Shown here: one piece after another, positions 1 to 7,906 of the stretch
Layout: each line of letters opens with the position of its first letter
Numbering within the stretch: the first letter of the stretch is position 1
From: Pontibacter sp. E15-1
GTDB taxonomy: Bacteria > Bacteroidota > Bacteroidia > Cytophagales > Hymenobacteraceae
Direction: 5' to 3'
Assembly (NCBI RefSeq): GCF_022601975.1
Contig: NZ_JAKVIR010000001.1
Coordinates: forward strand, 62,001 to 126,000
DNA length: 64,000 nucleotides
Program-made: the position numbers and the translations under genes
The notes under the pieces: generated by a model
Database searches by the model: none
What the model was told of the DNA's origin: nothing
What the model saw: the letters and a program-made list of their open reading frames with translations, nothing else

Positions 1-168
1 TTACCTCTTGGGTGATGGTGGGTAAAACAGACTGAGAGTTTTATCCAGCTTTTGCAAATCGCAGCTTGGGTTAATCAGCTGTTAGCGGGTTAAGATTTAT
101 ACATCAAAACCCCCAGTAACCATACCCTCCACGTCTTAAGAAATGGCGACCAGCCGCTTTCGGCTGAC

Positions 169-1059
169 CTACGGTAGCTTTAGGATGACACCTGACGCCT
201 CGGCTTTTTTGTTGGCACAGCTGGCACACTGCCCTGCGCATGGCTTCTTCTTCAGCTGCCTGAAAGTAAGGATCGGGAAGCGCGTGTGGTAGGCCATGGT
301 TTTGATGTAGTTGCTGCTGAACAGGCGCTGCATCAGGTAATTGTCCTGGGTGGCAAGGATCAGCATGCTGGCTGCCGACTTTTCTGCAAAGTCCGTGATT
401 CCCTCCAGTTGGTCCTCTTCCTCCAGCAGCTTGAGCGACACGATTTCGCCCCCGAGTAGCTTCTCGATTTTCCGCATGGCGGCTTTGTAGCTGCTCAGGT
501 TCTGGCGCTCTGCCCGGGTATATACATGCACCAGCGTCAAGTTTGCGCCCGCCTGCGTTGCAAAGCCAGCTATCTGCCGTAACACGCTTGCCTCCTGATC
601 GGTGAAATCTGTGGCAAAAACCAGGTTCTCCAGCTTCTGGTATGTGGCGGTACAAGGCACCGCCATCACCGGGCAGCTCACTAACTCCATGATGGAGGCG
701 GCATTATTCGGGTCGTTCCGCTCCGCTTCCTGATGTAAAACACAGGTTTCCATCAGCACCAGATCTACACTAAAGTCCCGGACCACGGTTTGTACGCATT
801 CGCTCAGGCTGCCTGGCCGCACCACACACTCAAAAGGCACCCACGCTGCGCTGGATTGCTGACTTTCTCCGAGGAGGCGCCCGCCAAAAGCGCGCAGCTG
901 CTGCATACCCTGACTTTGCTGCGTTAATGTCAGGCCTTCGGTGCCGAGGGTATGGAGCAGCAGGAGCTCTGCCCCAAGCGTGCTGGCCAGGTGTCCGGCG
1001 TAGCGCAGCAGGTTGCTGCCTGCCTTATCAAATTGGATGGGCACCAACACCCGCTTCAT
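169..1059 (-). CDS. Universal stress protein, tandem UspA domains
   Basis: Two UspA domains in tandem, about residues 1-140 and 145-270 of 296. The first opens with the family's MKRVLVPIQFD strand, the second with ENLVFATDFTD. Proteins of this type are cytoplasmic and usually bind ATP or respond to energy and redox stress. I start at MKRVLVP (1059); an upstream ATG at 1077 adds MCKTEN. The C-terminal tail carries CAGQCASC, a Cys-x3-Cys-x2-Cys pattern not typical of UspA, which could bind a metal or respond to redox. It is the last gene of the minus-strand cbb3 oxidase cluster, about 50 bp after the SafE-like gene. UspA genes often sit beside cbb3 genes in FNR-type regulons, so co-regulation is likely. 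Family is certain, role is inferred. Confidence 0.9.
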   Translation of the reverse strand: MKRVLVPIQFDKAGSNLLRYAGHLASTLGAELLLLHTLGTEGLTLTQQSQGMQQLRAFGGRLLGESQQSSAAWVPFECVVRPGSLSECVQTVVRDFSVDLVLMETCVLHQEAERNDPNNAASIMELVSCPVMAVPCTATYQKLENLVFATDFTDQEASVLRQIAGFATQAGANLTLVHVYTRAERQNLSSYKAAMRKIEKLLGGEIVSLKLLEEEDQLEGITDFAEKSAASMLILATQDNYLMQRLFSSNYIKTMAYHTRFPILTFRQLKKKPCAGQCASCANKKAEASGVILKLP

Positions 1060-1107
1060 GTTCTCAGTTTTGCACATAGGTATAGCTCAAGGTCGTGTAT
1101 GTATAAA

Positions 1108-1872
1108 TTATTTCAGCGTATGATGATGCGCGGTAACAGGTTCCGCGTTGCTAGCTTCCGCTGGTTTCGTGCAGCAGCTTATTTCTGTTTTGTGCGCAGC
1201 CGTCACCACCACTTTCGGGCTCAAAAACGGAATCCCGAGCCCCAGGCCCCGCACGATAAACAGCAGGGCGAGGGTGATCCCGACATAGGGCACGGCCCTG
1301 TTGAACGTGCCGCGCATTTTCAGGCTGATGCGCTTGCCAGACAACGACACGAGGAGCATCAGCGGCAAGGTGCCTAGCCCGAACAGCGCCATATAGCCCA
1401 TGGCACCGCCTATACCCGGCGCGCTTATGGCGCCCGCCAGCGCGATGTAGACAAACCCGCAAGGCAGCAGCCCGTTCAGCAGGCCGACCATAAACAAGGC
1501 ACCGAGCGAGTTTTTCCGGAAGAAGTAGCCGATCTGGTGCCGTACCCAGGCCATCAGTTTGTCGGTGCCGAGCCAACGGGTATACCGGCCTTTGCGGGCA
1601 GCGGGCAAAACAAGCAGCAACAGTATGAGCACCCCGGAAACGATGGATACCGTCTGTTGCAGGCCAGCCAGCTGCAGTGTCTCGCCAAAAGCCCCCGCCA
1701 GTGCCCCCAACGAGGCGTAAGTCACGATCCGGCCGCAATTGTACAGGAGCCGGCCAGCGTAGTACCGCCAGCCGGAACTCCCGACAAAGGGCAGCGCCAC
1801 GGCGATAGGGCCGCACATCCCGACGCAGTGGAAGCTGCCAACTAACCCAAAAAGTAAACCGGCCCAGATCAT
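1108..1872 (-). CDS. SafE/DsbD_2-type membrane protein of the cbb3 cluster
   Basis: A 254-residue integral membrane protein with about six hydrophobic segments, of the sulfite exporter TauE/SafE-like (DsbD_2, PF13386) group. The first helix has HCVGMCGP (near residues 15-22) and a later helix has LLPCGFVYIAL; these paired Cys-containing motifs mark the family. Homologues next to cbb3 genes are thought to serve oxidase maturation through copper or thiol transfer; sulfite export is only the historical name. The C-terminal tail has CC and a HHH stretch, which could bind copper (inference). Its ATG overlaps the stop of the ccoH-like gene by 4 bp, so the two are translationally coupled. Confidence 0.88.
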   Translation of the reverse strand: MIWAGLLFGLVGSFHCVGMCGPIAVALPFVGSSGWRYYAGRLLYNCGRIVTYASLGALAGAFGETLQLAGLQQTVSIVSGVLILLLLVLPAARKGRYTRWLGTDKLMAWVRHQIGYFFRKNSLGALFMVGLLNGLLPCGFVYIALAGAISAPGIGGAMGYMALFGLGTLPLMLLVSLSGKRISLKMRGTFNRAVPYVGITLALLFIVRGLGLGIPFLSPKVVVTAAHKTEISCCTKPAEASNAEPVTAHHHTLK

Positions 1873-2345
1873 GGCCTGGTTACTTGTATGGCTTGCTCTG
1901 CAAAATAGGCCACATCGCCCACCGCGAAGTGCACGCGTACTTTCCAGCGCCCTTTCTCTAGCGCGGCGGCGTCAACCATCTGGCTCAGGTCGCGCCCCAC
2001 CTGTAGCGGCAGTTCCTGGTCCAGCGCATTGTCTGAAGGGCGGAAAAGAATGATCTTCCCATGTATGGCCTGGCCTTTAAAGCTCTCGGGGAGCTGCACC
2101 AGGATGCGCTGCCCCGCCCGGTCAAAGGCCACGGCAACGTCTCCAGCCGCTTTTGTTCTGCCCACCATGTTAATGTGGTCCTGATACCGGATCTCCCGTT
2201 CGTAATAGTCTGTGCTTACCAGGTCCACCTCCAGGTGCATGGCCCTGTACACGAACATGGCAATATACCCCATAAACAGCGCCATGACCGCCACAACAGC
2301 GTATGGCCAGAGCGTGAAGGGCGTATTTTCTGCGGTAGTCTTCAT
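1869..2345 (-). CDS. ccoH: FixH/CcoH-like cbb3 assembly protein
   Basis: 158 residues with one N-terminal transmembrane helix (about residues 12-34) followed by YEREIRYQDHIN, the conserved start of the FixH domain, and a periplasmic beta-rich part. FixH/CcoH proteins take part in assembly and stability of cbb3-type cytochrome oxidase. The order ccoG-ccoH-SafE is the usual one in Bacteroidota. It overlaps the next gene by 4 bp and lies 37 bp after ccoG; that gap holds a short degenerate repeat of the CGTTTATCGTTTTTCG kind. Confidence 0.9.
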   Translation of the reverse strand: MKTTAENTPFTLWPYAVVAVMALFMGYIAMFVYRAMHLEVDLVSTDYYEREIRYQDHINMVGRTKAAGDVAVAFDRAGQRILVQLPESFKGQAIHGKIILFRPSDNALDQELPLQVGRDLSQMVDAAALEKGRWKVRVHFAVGDVAYFAEQAIQVTRP

Positions 2346-2382
2346 TTCATTTTTCGTTTATCGTTTTTCGTTGGCCAGCACG

Positions 2383-3789
2383 CTATTGCGCCGGGCCCAG
2401 AAACTTGGTCTTTTGAGTGGTGATCAGTTCATCACCCCGGAACACGCCGATCTCTATCTCAGAGTTTAAGCCGGTAAGTTGCTCCTTCGGAATCTCAGTG
2501 AAGAAAACGCCCTCTGCAATGCCCTGCGCCGGCAGCACCAGCGCGTTGCCCACCACCTCAATCGTGCCCTGCTTGTGGAGCAGCCGGAGCGTGAGCGGTG
2601 CCGCGCGGTTTGTTTTGTTGATGACGGAGATGTTGTACAGGTTGCGGACATGCCCCTGCGCTGTTTGCTGGTAGAGCTGCCCCGGCGTGCGCAGGATGGT
2701 CGCCTCGGCCTCGTCGCGGGTGAGCAGCAGGGTGGTGAGCGCCGACAGCAGCACAACCAGCACCGCCGTGTAGCCCAGCACCCGCGTGGTAAAGAACTTC
2801 CACTCCCTGCCCTCGGCGATGCCTTCCTCAGATTCGTAGCGGATCAGTCCCTCGGGCTTGTCGATCATGCGCATGATGTCGTTGCAGGCGTCGATGCAGG
2901 CGGTGCAGTTGATGCACTCCAGCTGCTGCGCCCCGTTGCGGATGTCTATACCCGTTGGGCATACCTGTACGCACTGGTGGCAGTCAATGCAGTCGCCCTC
3001 GGTGCGCGCCTGGTTCTTGCGCAGTTTCCCGCGCGGCTCGCCACGGCCGTAGTCGTAGGCGACCACCACGGTTTTTTTGTCTTGCATCACGCCTTGCAGG
3101 CGGCCATAAGGGCAAACGATGGTGCAAACCTGCTCCCGAAAAAAAGCAAACACCCCGTAAAACACGCCCGTAAATGCCAGCAAGGTACCAAAGCCTGCCA
3201 GGTGGTGCAGCGGGCCTTCCGTGATAATCTGGCGCAGTTCCTCCACACCGATGATGTAAGCCAGGAAGGTGTTGGCAATCAGGAAAGAGAGTAGCAGAAA
3301 CACGGCTGTTTTGGCGCTTTTCTTCAGGATCTTCTCGGTGTTCCAGGGCATCTTGTCCAGGGCGCGCTGCTTGGTGCTGTCCCCTTCTATGGCGTACTCG
3401 ATGCGGCGGAACACCATCTCCATGAAAATAGTCTGTGGGCATACCCAGCCGCAGAACACGCGCCCATACACCACCGTGAAGAGGATGATGAAAACGACCA
3501 GCACCAGGAAGGCCAGCACCAACAGGAAGAAATCCTGCGGCCAGAAAAGCACGCCGAAAATCACGAACTTACGCTCCACCACGTTCAGCATCAGCAGCGG
3601 CAAGCCGTTGATCCTGATAAAAGGCCCGGCAAAAAAGAGCGCCAGCAGCAGGTAACTGACGTATTTTCGGTAGCTGTAGAGTCGGCCTTTCGGCTTTTTG
3701 GGGTATACCCAAACGCGTTTGCCCTGCTCATCTACTGTCGAAACATGGTCCCGGAACTCGTCGGGGGCGGTATGGATTTTACTTGCCAT
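2383..3789 (-). CDS. ccoG: CcoG/FixG cbb3 oxidase accessory iron-sulfur protein
   Basis: 468 residues. An N-terminal membrane part with about four helices contains FCGWVCPQTIF, and a second CTIVCPYGRLQG motif precedes two ferredoxin-type [4Fe-4S] motifs near residues 265-310 (CIDCHQCVQVCP and CINCTACIDACN). A fifth helix near residue 335 leads to a C-terminal immunoglobulin-like FixG domain. CcoG is a membrane cupric reductase in characterised bacteria and supplies Cu(I) for the CcoN binuclear centre. All cysteines expected from the family are visible. It lies between ccoP and ccoH in the operon; the 151-bp gap to ccoP holds a long inverted repeat. Confidence 0.95.
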   Translation of the reverse strand: MASKIHTAPDEFRDHVSTVDEQGKRVWVYPKKPKGRLYSYRKYVSYLLLALFFAGPFIRINGLPLLMLNVVERKFVIFGVLFWPQDFFLLVLAFLVLVVFIILFTVVYGRVFCGWVCPQTIFMEMVFRRIEYAIEGDSTKQRALDKMPWNTEKILKKSAKTAVFLLLSFLIANTFLAYIIGVEELRQIITEGPLHHLAGFGTLLAFTGVFYGVFAFFREQVCTIVCPYGRLQGVMQDKKTVVVAYDYGRGEPRGKLRKNQARTEGDCIDCHQCVQVCPTGIDIRNGAQQLECINCTACIDACNDIMRMIDKPEGLIRYESEEGIAEGREWKFFTTRVLGYTAVLVVLLSALTTLLLTRDEAEATILRTPGQLYQQTAQGHVRNLYNISVINKTNRAAPLTLRLLHKQGTIEVVGNALVLPAQGIAEGVFFTEIPKEQLTGLNSEIEIGVFRGDELITTQKTKFLGPAQ

Positions 3790-3811
3790 GGCAGTGAATT
3801 AAAAGTTTGGC

Positions 3812-3938
3812 AGTTAGAAGGTTTGGAAGTTAGAGAGCTCTAATATGCTGTCAATCCTGACTCAGACAAACCAGCGGAGGCAAGGCTGGCAAGAGCAGAA
3901 AGTGTTTTTTAACTTTCTAACTTCCAAACCTTCTAACT
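3812..3938. repeat. 23-bp perfect inverted repeat between ccoP and ccoG
   Basis: The segment 3812-3834 (AGTTAGAAGGTTTGGAAG followed by TTAGA) is repeated exactly in reverse complement at 3916-3938, with about 81 bp between. The arms are themselves made of short AGTTAGAAG/AAGTTAGA near-repeats. In the operon mRNA this would form a long-armed hairpin inside the ccoP-ccoG gap. It could stabilise the upstream ccoNOQP message or lower ccoG expression; that role is inference. Confidence 0.75.
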
Positions 3939-3940
3939 TT

Positions 3941-4813
3941 CTACATTTTCTCTCCCTGCGGCTCTTTTGCGTTTGCGGGGTTTGTGCCTTGCAAGCTCAG
4001 GATGTAGCTCGATACTTCCAGGATCTGGTCTTTGGTGAGCTTTCCTTGCCAGGGCACCATCCCTTTGGCCGGCACCCCGAACTTCACGGTTTTAAAGATG
4101 TCGTTCACGTCGCCGCCGTGCATCCAGTAATCATCTGTCAGGTTCGGGCCGACCACCCCCTGCCCTTCCTGGCCGTGGCAGGCGGCACAGTTCGTGCTGA
4201 AGATTGATTTCCCGGACGCCAGCGCGGCGGCGTCTGTCAGCGCTTCGTAGTTGGTCACTGCATTGGGGTCATCGGCATTGCTGGCCGCAAACAGCGCGGC
4301 CTGTTCCATCTCCATGGTATACTCCTCTATTTGGAGCGCCCCCGTCCTGAACACGTGGTAGTGCAGCATATACCCGACGGCAAACACAATGCTCACATAA
4401 AACATGGTTTTCCACCAGGGCGGCAGGTCATTGTCGTATTCCTGTATCCCGTCGAAGTCGTGGTTGGAGTGGATCTCGTCTTTTGCGGTGCCAGTTACCA
4501 CGCTCGCGTCGCCGCGCAGCAGAAACAACACGCGCCCGGCAAAGGAACTGCGGAAGGCTTCGTCGTAGATTGAGTCGCCCAGCATGGGTATAAACAGGCG
4601 GAAAAGCATGACCAGCACGCTGATCATCAACAGGACAATGACTGCCGACAGGGCAATGATGAATAGCAGCGCAGGCGGAAGGTCCAGCCAGGCAACCTCC
4701 TGAGCTGCCACAGCTTCCTGGGCGTGGGCTGCCGGCGCAACCGCCAGCAATATAGTGGCCGCCAGCCCAAGGGCCAGGCCGCTTTTTCGGAACAATTGGT
4801 ATATAGAGTTCAT
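3941..4813 (-). CDS. ccoP: cbb3 oxidase subunit CcoP, single-heme form
   Basis: 290 residues. A signal-like first helix (to about residue 31), a second helix near 45-70, the CcoP N-terminal domain (GIQEYDNDLPPWW near 120-132) with its following helix, then one cytochrome c domain with heme motif CAACH near residue 208 and a distal GMVPWQG methionine. It passes electrons from soluble donors to CcoO. Classical proteobacterial CcoP has two heme-c domains; only one is present here, as commonly seen in Bacteroidota. The start overlaps the ccoQ stop by 4 bp, so translation is coupled. Confidence 0.93.
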   Translation of the reverse strand: MNSIYQLFRKSGLALGLAATILLAVAPAAHAQEAVAAQEVAWLDLPPALLFIIALSAVIVLLMISVLVMLFRLFIPMLGDSIYDEAFRSSFAGRVLFLLRGDASVVTGTAKDEIHSNHDFDGIQEYDNDLPPWWKTMFYVSIVFAVGYMLHYHVFRTGALQIEEYTMEMEQAALFAASNADDPNAVTNYEALTDAAALASGKSIFSTNCAACHGQEGQGVVGPNLTDDYWMHGGDVNDIFKTVKFGVPAKGMVPWQGKLTKDQILEVSSYILSLQGTNPANAKEPQGEKM

Positions 4814-5004
4814 GGGCGTACTTCGTCAAGGGTGGTGTCTTCGTCTTCATTTCCGCAGGCAAAGTGGCTCATTGCCTGCACATGCTTTTTGTCCAGCAGG
4901 GCCACGTACACGAGCAGGCCCAGGAAAAACAGGAAGAAGATACTGAACGAGATCAGCGGGTATATTTCGATGCCGTCAATGGCTTGCAAAACGTTTTTAT
5001 ACAT
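4810..5004 (-). CDS. ccoQ: CcoQ-like small cbb3 oxidase subunit
   Basis: 64 residues with one transmembrane helix (about residues 15-37) and a short acidic cytoplasmic tail (GNEDEDTTLDE). Size, topology and position between ccoNO and ccoP identify it as the CcoQ/FixQ-type subunit, which stabilises the cbb3 complex. Sequence similarity in this family is weak, so the call rests mainly on context. It overlaps ccoP by 4 bp. Confidence 0.8.
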   Translation of the reverse strand: MYKNVLQAIDGIEIYPLISFSIFFLFFLGLLVYVALLDKKHVQAMSHFACGNEDEDTTLDEVRP

Positions 5005-5021
5005 AGCTTTTTGGAGTTTTG

Positions 5022-5146
5022 GGACACAGGACGCAAGACACAGGATGTAAGACTTTTGTTCTCCATACCTGGCTTTTCAGGCAGTGCAGGTGAAAGCAAT
5101 TTTTCAGCGCCTCCTATCTTGTGTCTTGTGTCTAATGTCTTATGTC
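5022..5146. repeat. Imperfect inverted repeat between ccoNO and ccoQ
   Basis: The left arm (5022-5053, GGACACAGGACGCAAGAC onward) and right arm (5118-5146, CTTGTGTCTTGTGTCTAATG onward) are imperfect reverse complements, both built of GACACA/AAGAC units. The right arm ends at the ccoNO stop codon. It resembles the ccoP-ccoG hairpin in design but not in sequence. A role in message processing is possible and unproven. Confidence 0.55.
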
Positions 5147-7308
5147 TAATTTTCTTCTTTCACTTTAATATCGGTGCCCAGGCGTTGCAGATAGGCAATG
5201 AGGGCCACGATCTCTTTGTCGGGCTTCACGTCTATGCCTTCTTTCTTCAGGTCTGCCGCCACGGTGTTGGCCTGCGCCATCAGCTCTTCGTTGGCATTGG
5301 CGATGTAGGTGTCCTCGTAAGGCACGCCCAGCTTTTTCAGCGTCTCCAGTTTCGCCTGTGTCGTGCTCAGGTCGATTTCCTGCTCAAACAGCCAGGGATA
5401 AGGCGGCATGATGGAGCCCGGCGACATGGAGGTTGGATCCAGCATGTGGTTGTAGTGCCAGCTGTGCGGGTACTTGCCGCCCACGCGGTGCAGGTCCGGC
5501 CCGGTGCGCTTGGAGCCCCACAGGAAGTTGTGGTCGTACACGAACTCGCCTGCCTTGGAGTACTCGCCGTAGCGCTCGGTTTCAGAGCGGAAGGGGCGCA
5601 CCATCTGGGTATGGCAGTTCACGCAGCCTTCTTTTATATATAAGTCGCGGCCCTGCAGCTCCAGCGAGGTGTAAGGCTTCACGCTGGCAATGGTCGGCAC
5701 ATTCGACTTGATAACGAAGGCAGGTATAAACTCTACCAGACCGCCGATCAGGATGGCAACCGTGGCGAAGATGGCCATCTGCGTGGGGCGCTTCTCGATC
5801 CAGCTGTGCCAGTGGCCGGCATTCAGGCTCTCGGAGGGCGCGGCTTTGGGTACTTCGGTGCGCTCGTTGGCAACCAGGCGACCAGTCTTAACGGTTTTAT
5901 ACAGGTTGTATACCATCAGGAACACCCCACTCAGGTAGAACAAGCCCCCTACGCCGCGCATGTAATACATTGGCACGATCTGCAGCACCGTCTCCAGGAA
6001 GTTCGGGTACTGCAGGGTGCCTTCTGCGGTAAACTGCTTCCACATCAGGCCTTGCGTGAAACCGGCCCAGTACATGGGTATGGCGTAGAAGAGGATGCCC
6101 AGCGTGCCCAGCCAGAAGTGCGCATTGGCCAGTTTCTTTGAGTGCAGCTGTGTTTTGTACAGGCGTGGGAACAGCCAGTATAGCATGGCAAATGTCAGGA
6201 AGCCGTTCCATCCCAGCGCCCCCACGTGTACGTGCGCCACAATCCAGTCGGTGAAGTGGGCGATGGCGTTCACGTTCTTCAGCGAAAGCATCGGGCCTTC
6301 GAAGGTGGCCATACCATAAGCCGTGATCGCCACCACCATAAACTTGAGCACCGGCTCTTCGCGCACCTTGTCCCAGGCCCCGCGCAGGGTAAGCAAACCG
6401 TTGATCATACCCCCCCAGCTCGGGGCGAGCAACATGATAGAAAACACTACCCCCAGCGACTGCGCCCAGTCCGGCAGCGAGGTATACAGCAGGTGGTGCG
6501 GGCCTGCCCAGATATAGATGAAGATCAGCGACCAGAAGTGTATGATAGACAGGCGGTAGGAGTATACCGGGCGGTTGGCGGCCTTGGGCAGGAAGTAGTA
6601 CATCAGGCCCAGGAACGGCGTGGTCAGGAAGAACGCCACCGCGTTGTGGCCATACCACCATTGCACCAGCGCATCCTGCACGCCGGCATAACCGGAGTAG
6701 CTCTTGAACAGGTTAACCGGCATCTCATACGAGTTCACGATGTGCAGCACTGCCACCGTCAGGAAAGTGGCGATGTAGAACCAGATGGCCACATACATGT
6801 GCTTCTCGCGGCGCTTGGCAAGCGTGCCGAACATGTTCCAGCCAAACACCACCCAGATCAGCGTGATGGCGATATCAATTGGCCACTCCAGCTCGGCATA
6901 TTCTTTCGAGGTGGTAATGCCCAGCGGAAGCGTGATCACGGCAGCCACGATGATCAGCTGCCAGCCCCAGAAGTTGATCTTGCTAAGCAGGTCGCTGTAC
7001 ATGCGGGCCTTGCAGAGGCGCTGCAGCGAGTAGTATACCCCCATGAAGATGGCGTTGCCCACGAAAGCGAAGATAACGGCGTTGGTGTGCAGGGGCCGCA
7101 CCCGGCCGAAGGTGGTATACTGGGTGCCCATGTTCACGTCGGGGTTAGCCAGCTGGAAGGCGATGATCACCCCGATCAGCATGCCGGCGATGCCCCAGAA
7201 CACGGTGGCGATCCCAAAATCCCGAACGATCCTGTTGTCATAGAAGAAGGTGTCGGTCGCCACCCGGTCAGGCGTTTTTCTGAATACTTCTACTAGATTA
7301 GTTGACAT
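5146..7308 (-). CDS. ccoN: cbb3 oxidase subunits I and II fused (CcoN-CcoO)
   Basis: About 720 residues. Residues 1-470 are the twelve-helix CcoN heme-copper oxidase core, including WWYGHNAVAFFLT, WAGPHHLLYTSLPDWAQ and the HVHVGALGWNGF histidines that bind hemes and CuB. From about residue 510 it continues into a CcoO module with one membrane anchor and the heme-c motif CVNCH near residue 560 (CVNCHTQMVRPFRSE). Separate in proteobacteria, these subunits are fused here, as commonly in Cytophagales. This is the high-affinity terminal oxidase for low oxygen. I start at MSTNLVEVF (7308): the family starts there and GGAGGA lies about 10 nt upstream; the 32-codon upstream extension is basic and unlikely. 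First gene of the operon. Confidence 0.95.
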   Translation of the reverse strand: MSTNLVEVFRKTPDRVATDTFFYDNRIVRDFGIATVFWGIAGMLIGVIIAFQLANPDVNMGTQYTTFGRVRPLHTNAVIFAFVGNAIFMGVYYSLQRLCKARMYSDLLSKINFWGWQLIIVAAVITLPLGITTSKEYAELEWPIDIAITLIWVVFGWNMFGTLAKRREKHMYVAIWFYIATFLTVAVLHIVNSYEMPVNLFKSYSGYAGVQDALVQWWYGHNAVAFFLTTPFLGLMYYFLPKAANRPVYSYRLSIIHFWSLIFIYIWAGPHHLLYTSLPDWAQSLGVVFSIMLLAPSWGGMINGLLTLRGAWDKVREEPVLKFMVVAITAYGMATFEGPMLSLKNVNAIAHFTDWIVAHVHVGALGWNGFLTFAMLYWLFPRLYKTQLHSKKLANAHFWLGTLGILFYAIPMYWAGFTQGLMWKQFTAEGTLQYPNFLETVLQIVPMYYMRGVGGLFYLSGVFLMVYNLYKTVKTGRLVANERTEVPKAAPSESLNAGHWHSWIEKRPTQMAIFATVAILIGGLVEFIPAFVIKSNVPTIASVKPYTSLELQGRDLYIKEGCVNCHTQMVRPFRSETERYGEYSKAGEFVYDHNFLWGSKRTGPDLHRVGGKYPHSWHYNHMLDPTSMSPGSIMPPYPWLFEQEIDLSTTQAKLETLKKLGVPYEDTYIANANEELMAQANTVAADLKKEGIDVKPDKEIVALIAYLQRLGTDIKVKEEN

Positions 7309-7439
7309 GTGCGGTGTCCTCCATTTTTGTTTGCGTATGCGATTGATTGTTTTTATGAAGTGCCGTTTCGGCGAGTGGACCAGCCGATGCAGGGTCTGAT
7401 TCACATGTCAAAATTCGGCAGGAACGGCTTCTGAAAAGA

Positions 7440-7473
7440 TGACCAAAGTCAGTATTTGCACTGATTGATATCA
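7440..7473. promoter_or_regulatory. Tandem FNR-like sites upstream of ccoNO
   Basis: Two palindromes, TGACcaaaGTCA (7440-7451) and TGATtgatATCA (7462-7473, extended to CTGAT...ATCAG), lie 22 bp apart and begin 132 bp before the ccoNO start. The core TGAY-N4-RTCA fits the FNR/CRP superfamily. The same pair with the same spacing occurs upstream of ccoI and, with one mismatch, hemN. Binding by an FNR-type activator is inferred. Confidence 0.7.
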
Positions 7474-7906
7474 GCAGCAGGCAGGTATAAATAGAATGAT
7501 ACCAGGGAGGATTAAAGGGTATAACTCACTTAAAAATGGCATTTTATACCACTGCCGCACTACTACGGCACAAAATGAATAAGTGAGGCACACGAACTTG
7601 TGACAGCGTTGGACCGATACGAAAAGTCATACACGCTCACTTATTGCAGGAACTTAAGGAGTTTTCTCTGATTGGAACTGCTGACTCCCTTGCCACTACC
7701 TTAAGCCCGAGCAGATGCGCCGGCAAAGGGAACTGGAGGCAAGAAAGTGGAAAAAGAAAACCTCCAATAGCAAAGGCATCGGAGGTCACAAATTAAAAAG
7801 GGACTTCGTCTCAAAACCGCCAACTTATTTCAGGACGAGACAGTTACAGGAACCGTAGGCTGACTTACCCATTAGTTCTCTGGCACCAAAGTATATATCA
7901 CCCACA
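7474..7906. other. Intergenic region between ccoNO and the efflux operon
   Basis: Beyond the FNR-like pair this stretch has a 10-bp inverted repeat (AATAAGTGAG near 7579 and CTCACTTATT near 7636) and a short basic plus-strand reading frame from an ATG near 7713 (RRQRELEARKW...). Nothing in it is recognisable as a gene; a decayed mobile element is possible. Confidence 0.3.

Noticed and set aside
1-168. Possible gene end at the left edge
   Set aside because: The minus-strand frame ending at base 1 is open for only about 25 codons and has no similarity that I can recognise.
1108-1872. True sulfite exporter
   Set aside because: The name is inherited; the HCVGMCGP motif and the cbb3 context favour an oxidase-maturation role.
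6226-7296. Long plus-strand open frame (356 codons) opposite ccoNO
   Set aside because: It is the antisense shadow of a well-recognised gene, His/Gly/Arg-rich, with no family resemblance. High-GC genes often leave such frames.
7713-7860. Short basic plus-strand frame (RRQRELEARKWKKKT...)
   Set aside because: Too short and without family, and no promoter or ribosome site was seen; listed only as part of the intergenic note.
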